Assembly: GCA_009908535.1 (NCBI GenBank)
Contig: JAAAOD010000001.1
Span: 1 to 6,656 of the forward strand
Source of the DNA: Verrucomicrobiota bacterium
Lineage (GTDB): Bacteria; Verrucomicrobiota; Verrucomicrobiia; Opitutales; Oceanipulchritudinaceae
Reading direction: 5' to 3'
DNA length: 6,656 nucleotides
Notes under the pieces: model-generated
Told to the model about the DNA's origin: nothing
Databases searched by the model: none
What the model saw: only the letters and a program-made list of their open reading frames with translations
Shown here: positions 6,294 through 6,656 of the stretch, in pieces
Numbering within the stretch: position 1 is the stretch's first letter
How the letters are laid out: every line of letters starts with the position of its first letter
Position numbers and translations under genes: made by a program

Positions 6294-6656
6294 ATGGACT
6301 GGAACGACTGCACGATGCGCCGCTTCCTCGCGGAACTCGTTGAGGCCAGCGCGGCGGCGATCCTGCCCCGCTTTCAGGATCCCGGCCTCGGGGTCGAGTG
6401 GAAGGACGACGATTCCCCCGTCACCGCCGCTGATCGCGAGGCCGAGGAAATCCTCCGCGACCGGATCCGGCGGCGCTTCCCCGACCACGGGATCATCGGT
6501 GAGGAATTTCCCGACCTCCATCCCGATGCCCGCTTCACCTGGGTACTCGATCCCATCGACGGCACCCGCTCCTTCGTCGCCGGTTGCCCCCTCTTCGGCA
6601 CCCTCATCTGCCTGCGGGAAAAGGAAACCCCCCTCTGGAGCGCCATCCACCTGCCC
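6294..6656 (+). CDS. Inositol-monophosphatase-family phosphatase, probably HisN-type histidinol-phosphatase (partial, C-terminus outside window)
   Basis: These are the first 121 residues of a Mg2+-dependent, Li+-sensitive-type phosphatase; the frame runs off the right edge. Visible family features are the KDDDSPVTAADREAE segment (37-51), FPDHGIIGEE with metal ligand Glu70 (62-71), and WVLDPIDGTRSF (83-94) with metal ligands Asp86 and Asp89. PLFGTLICL follows at 99-107. The TRSF ending of the DPIDGT motif, followed by a PxxGTLI segment, is typical of HisN-like histidinol-phosphatases, which remove phosphate from histidinol phosphate in histidine synthesis. Inositol monophosphatase (SuhB) or CysQ usually read differently after DGT. 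The substrate cannot be settled without the C-terminal half. The ATG lies 7 bp after the glmM stop, so cotranscription is likely. No Shine-Dalgarno site is visible, and Met8 is a possible but less likely start. Confidence 0.85.
   Translation, partial: MDWNDCTMRRFLAELVEASAAAILPRFQDPGLGVEWKDDDSPVTAADREAEEILRDRIRRRFPDHGIIGEEFPDLHPDARFTWVLDPIDGTRSFVAGCPLFGTLICLREKETPLWSAIHLP

Noticed and set aside
4892..6313. A 473-codon minus-strand open frame antisense to glmM.
   Set aside because: glmM carries all its catalytic motifs on the plus strand. The antisense product is Gly/Ala/Glu-rich low-information sequence with no family features.

Overview
The window is GC-rich and almost entirely coding. It holds six protein genes in two divergent blocks separated by a gap of about 120 bp (3738-3857). 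Three features fit a member of the Verrucomicrobiota (for example Opitutae/Puniceicoccales) or a related aquatic lineage. These are a Rickettsia-type long isocitrate dehydrogenase, a fused GNAT-nitrilase, and right-hand genes that lack Shine-Dalgarno sites. This placement is inferred from gene types remembered from those groups. No rRNA or other decisive marker is present, so it is tentative.

Left block, minus strand, read right to left: an isocitrate dehydrogenase of the long (485 aa) class; a 514-aa protein with an N-terminal GNAT acetyltransferase domain and a C-terminal nitrilase-superfamily amidohydrolase domain; and the first 246 residues of an OppA-like peptide-binding protein that runs off the left edge. 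The three are tightly coupled: the stop and start overlap as TAATG at the first junction and as ATGA at the second. Each internal start has its own Shine-Dalgarno-like site.

Right block, plus strand: trpD (anthranilate phosphoribosyltransferase, tryptophan synthesis), glmM (phosphoglucosamine mutase, start of UDP-GlcNAc and peptidoglycan synthesis), and the first 121 residues of an inositol-monophosphatase-family enzyme that most resembles HisN-type histidinol-phosphatase. Gaps are 20 bp and 7 bp, so this is probably one transcript. All three act on phosphorylated sugars or phosphoribosyl-derived intermediates, but in different pathways.

I found no mobile element, tRNA, rRNA, CRISPR array, convincing terminator or clearly new system. 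The points most worth checking are: (a) isocitrate dehydrogenase residues that predict NAD+ rather than NADP+ use; (b) a Thr in place of the usual Asp in the PRPP loop of TrpD; (c) an idh start with no Shine-Dalgarno site, which may be leaderless or coupled to a short leader ORF; (d) the unexplained coupling of a TCA-cycle enzyme to a GNAT-nitrilase and a peptide-binding protein.
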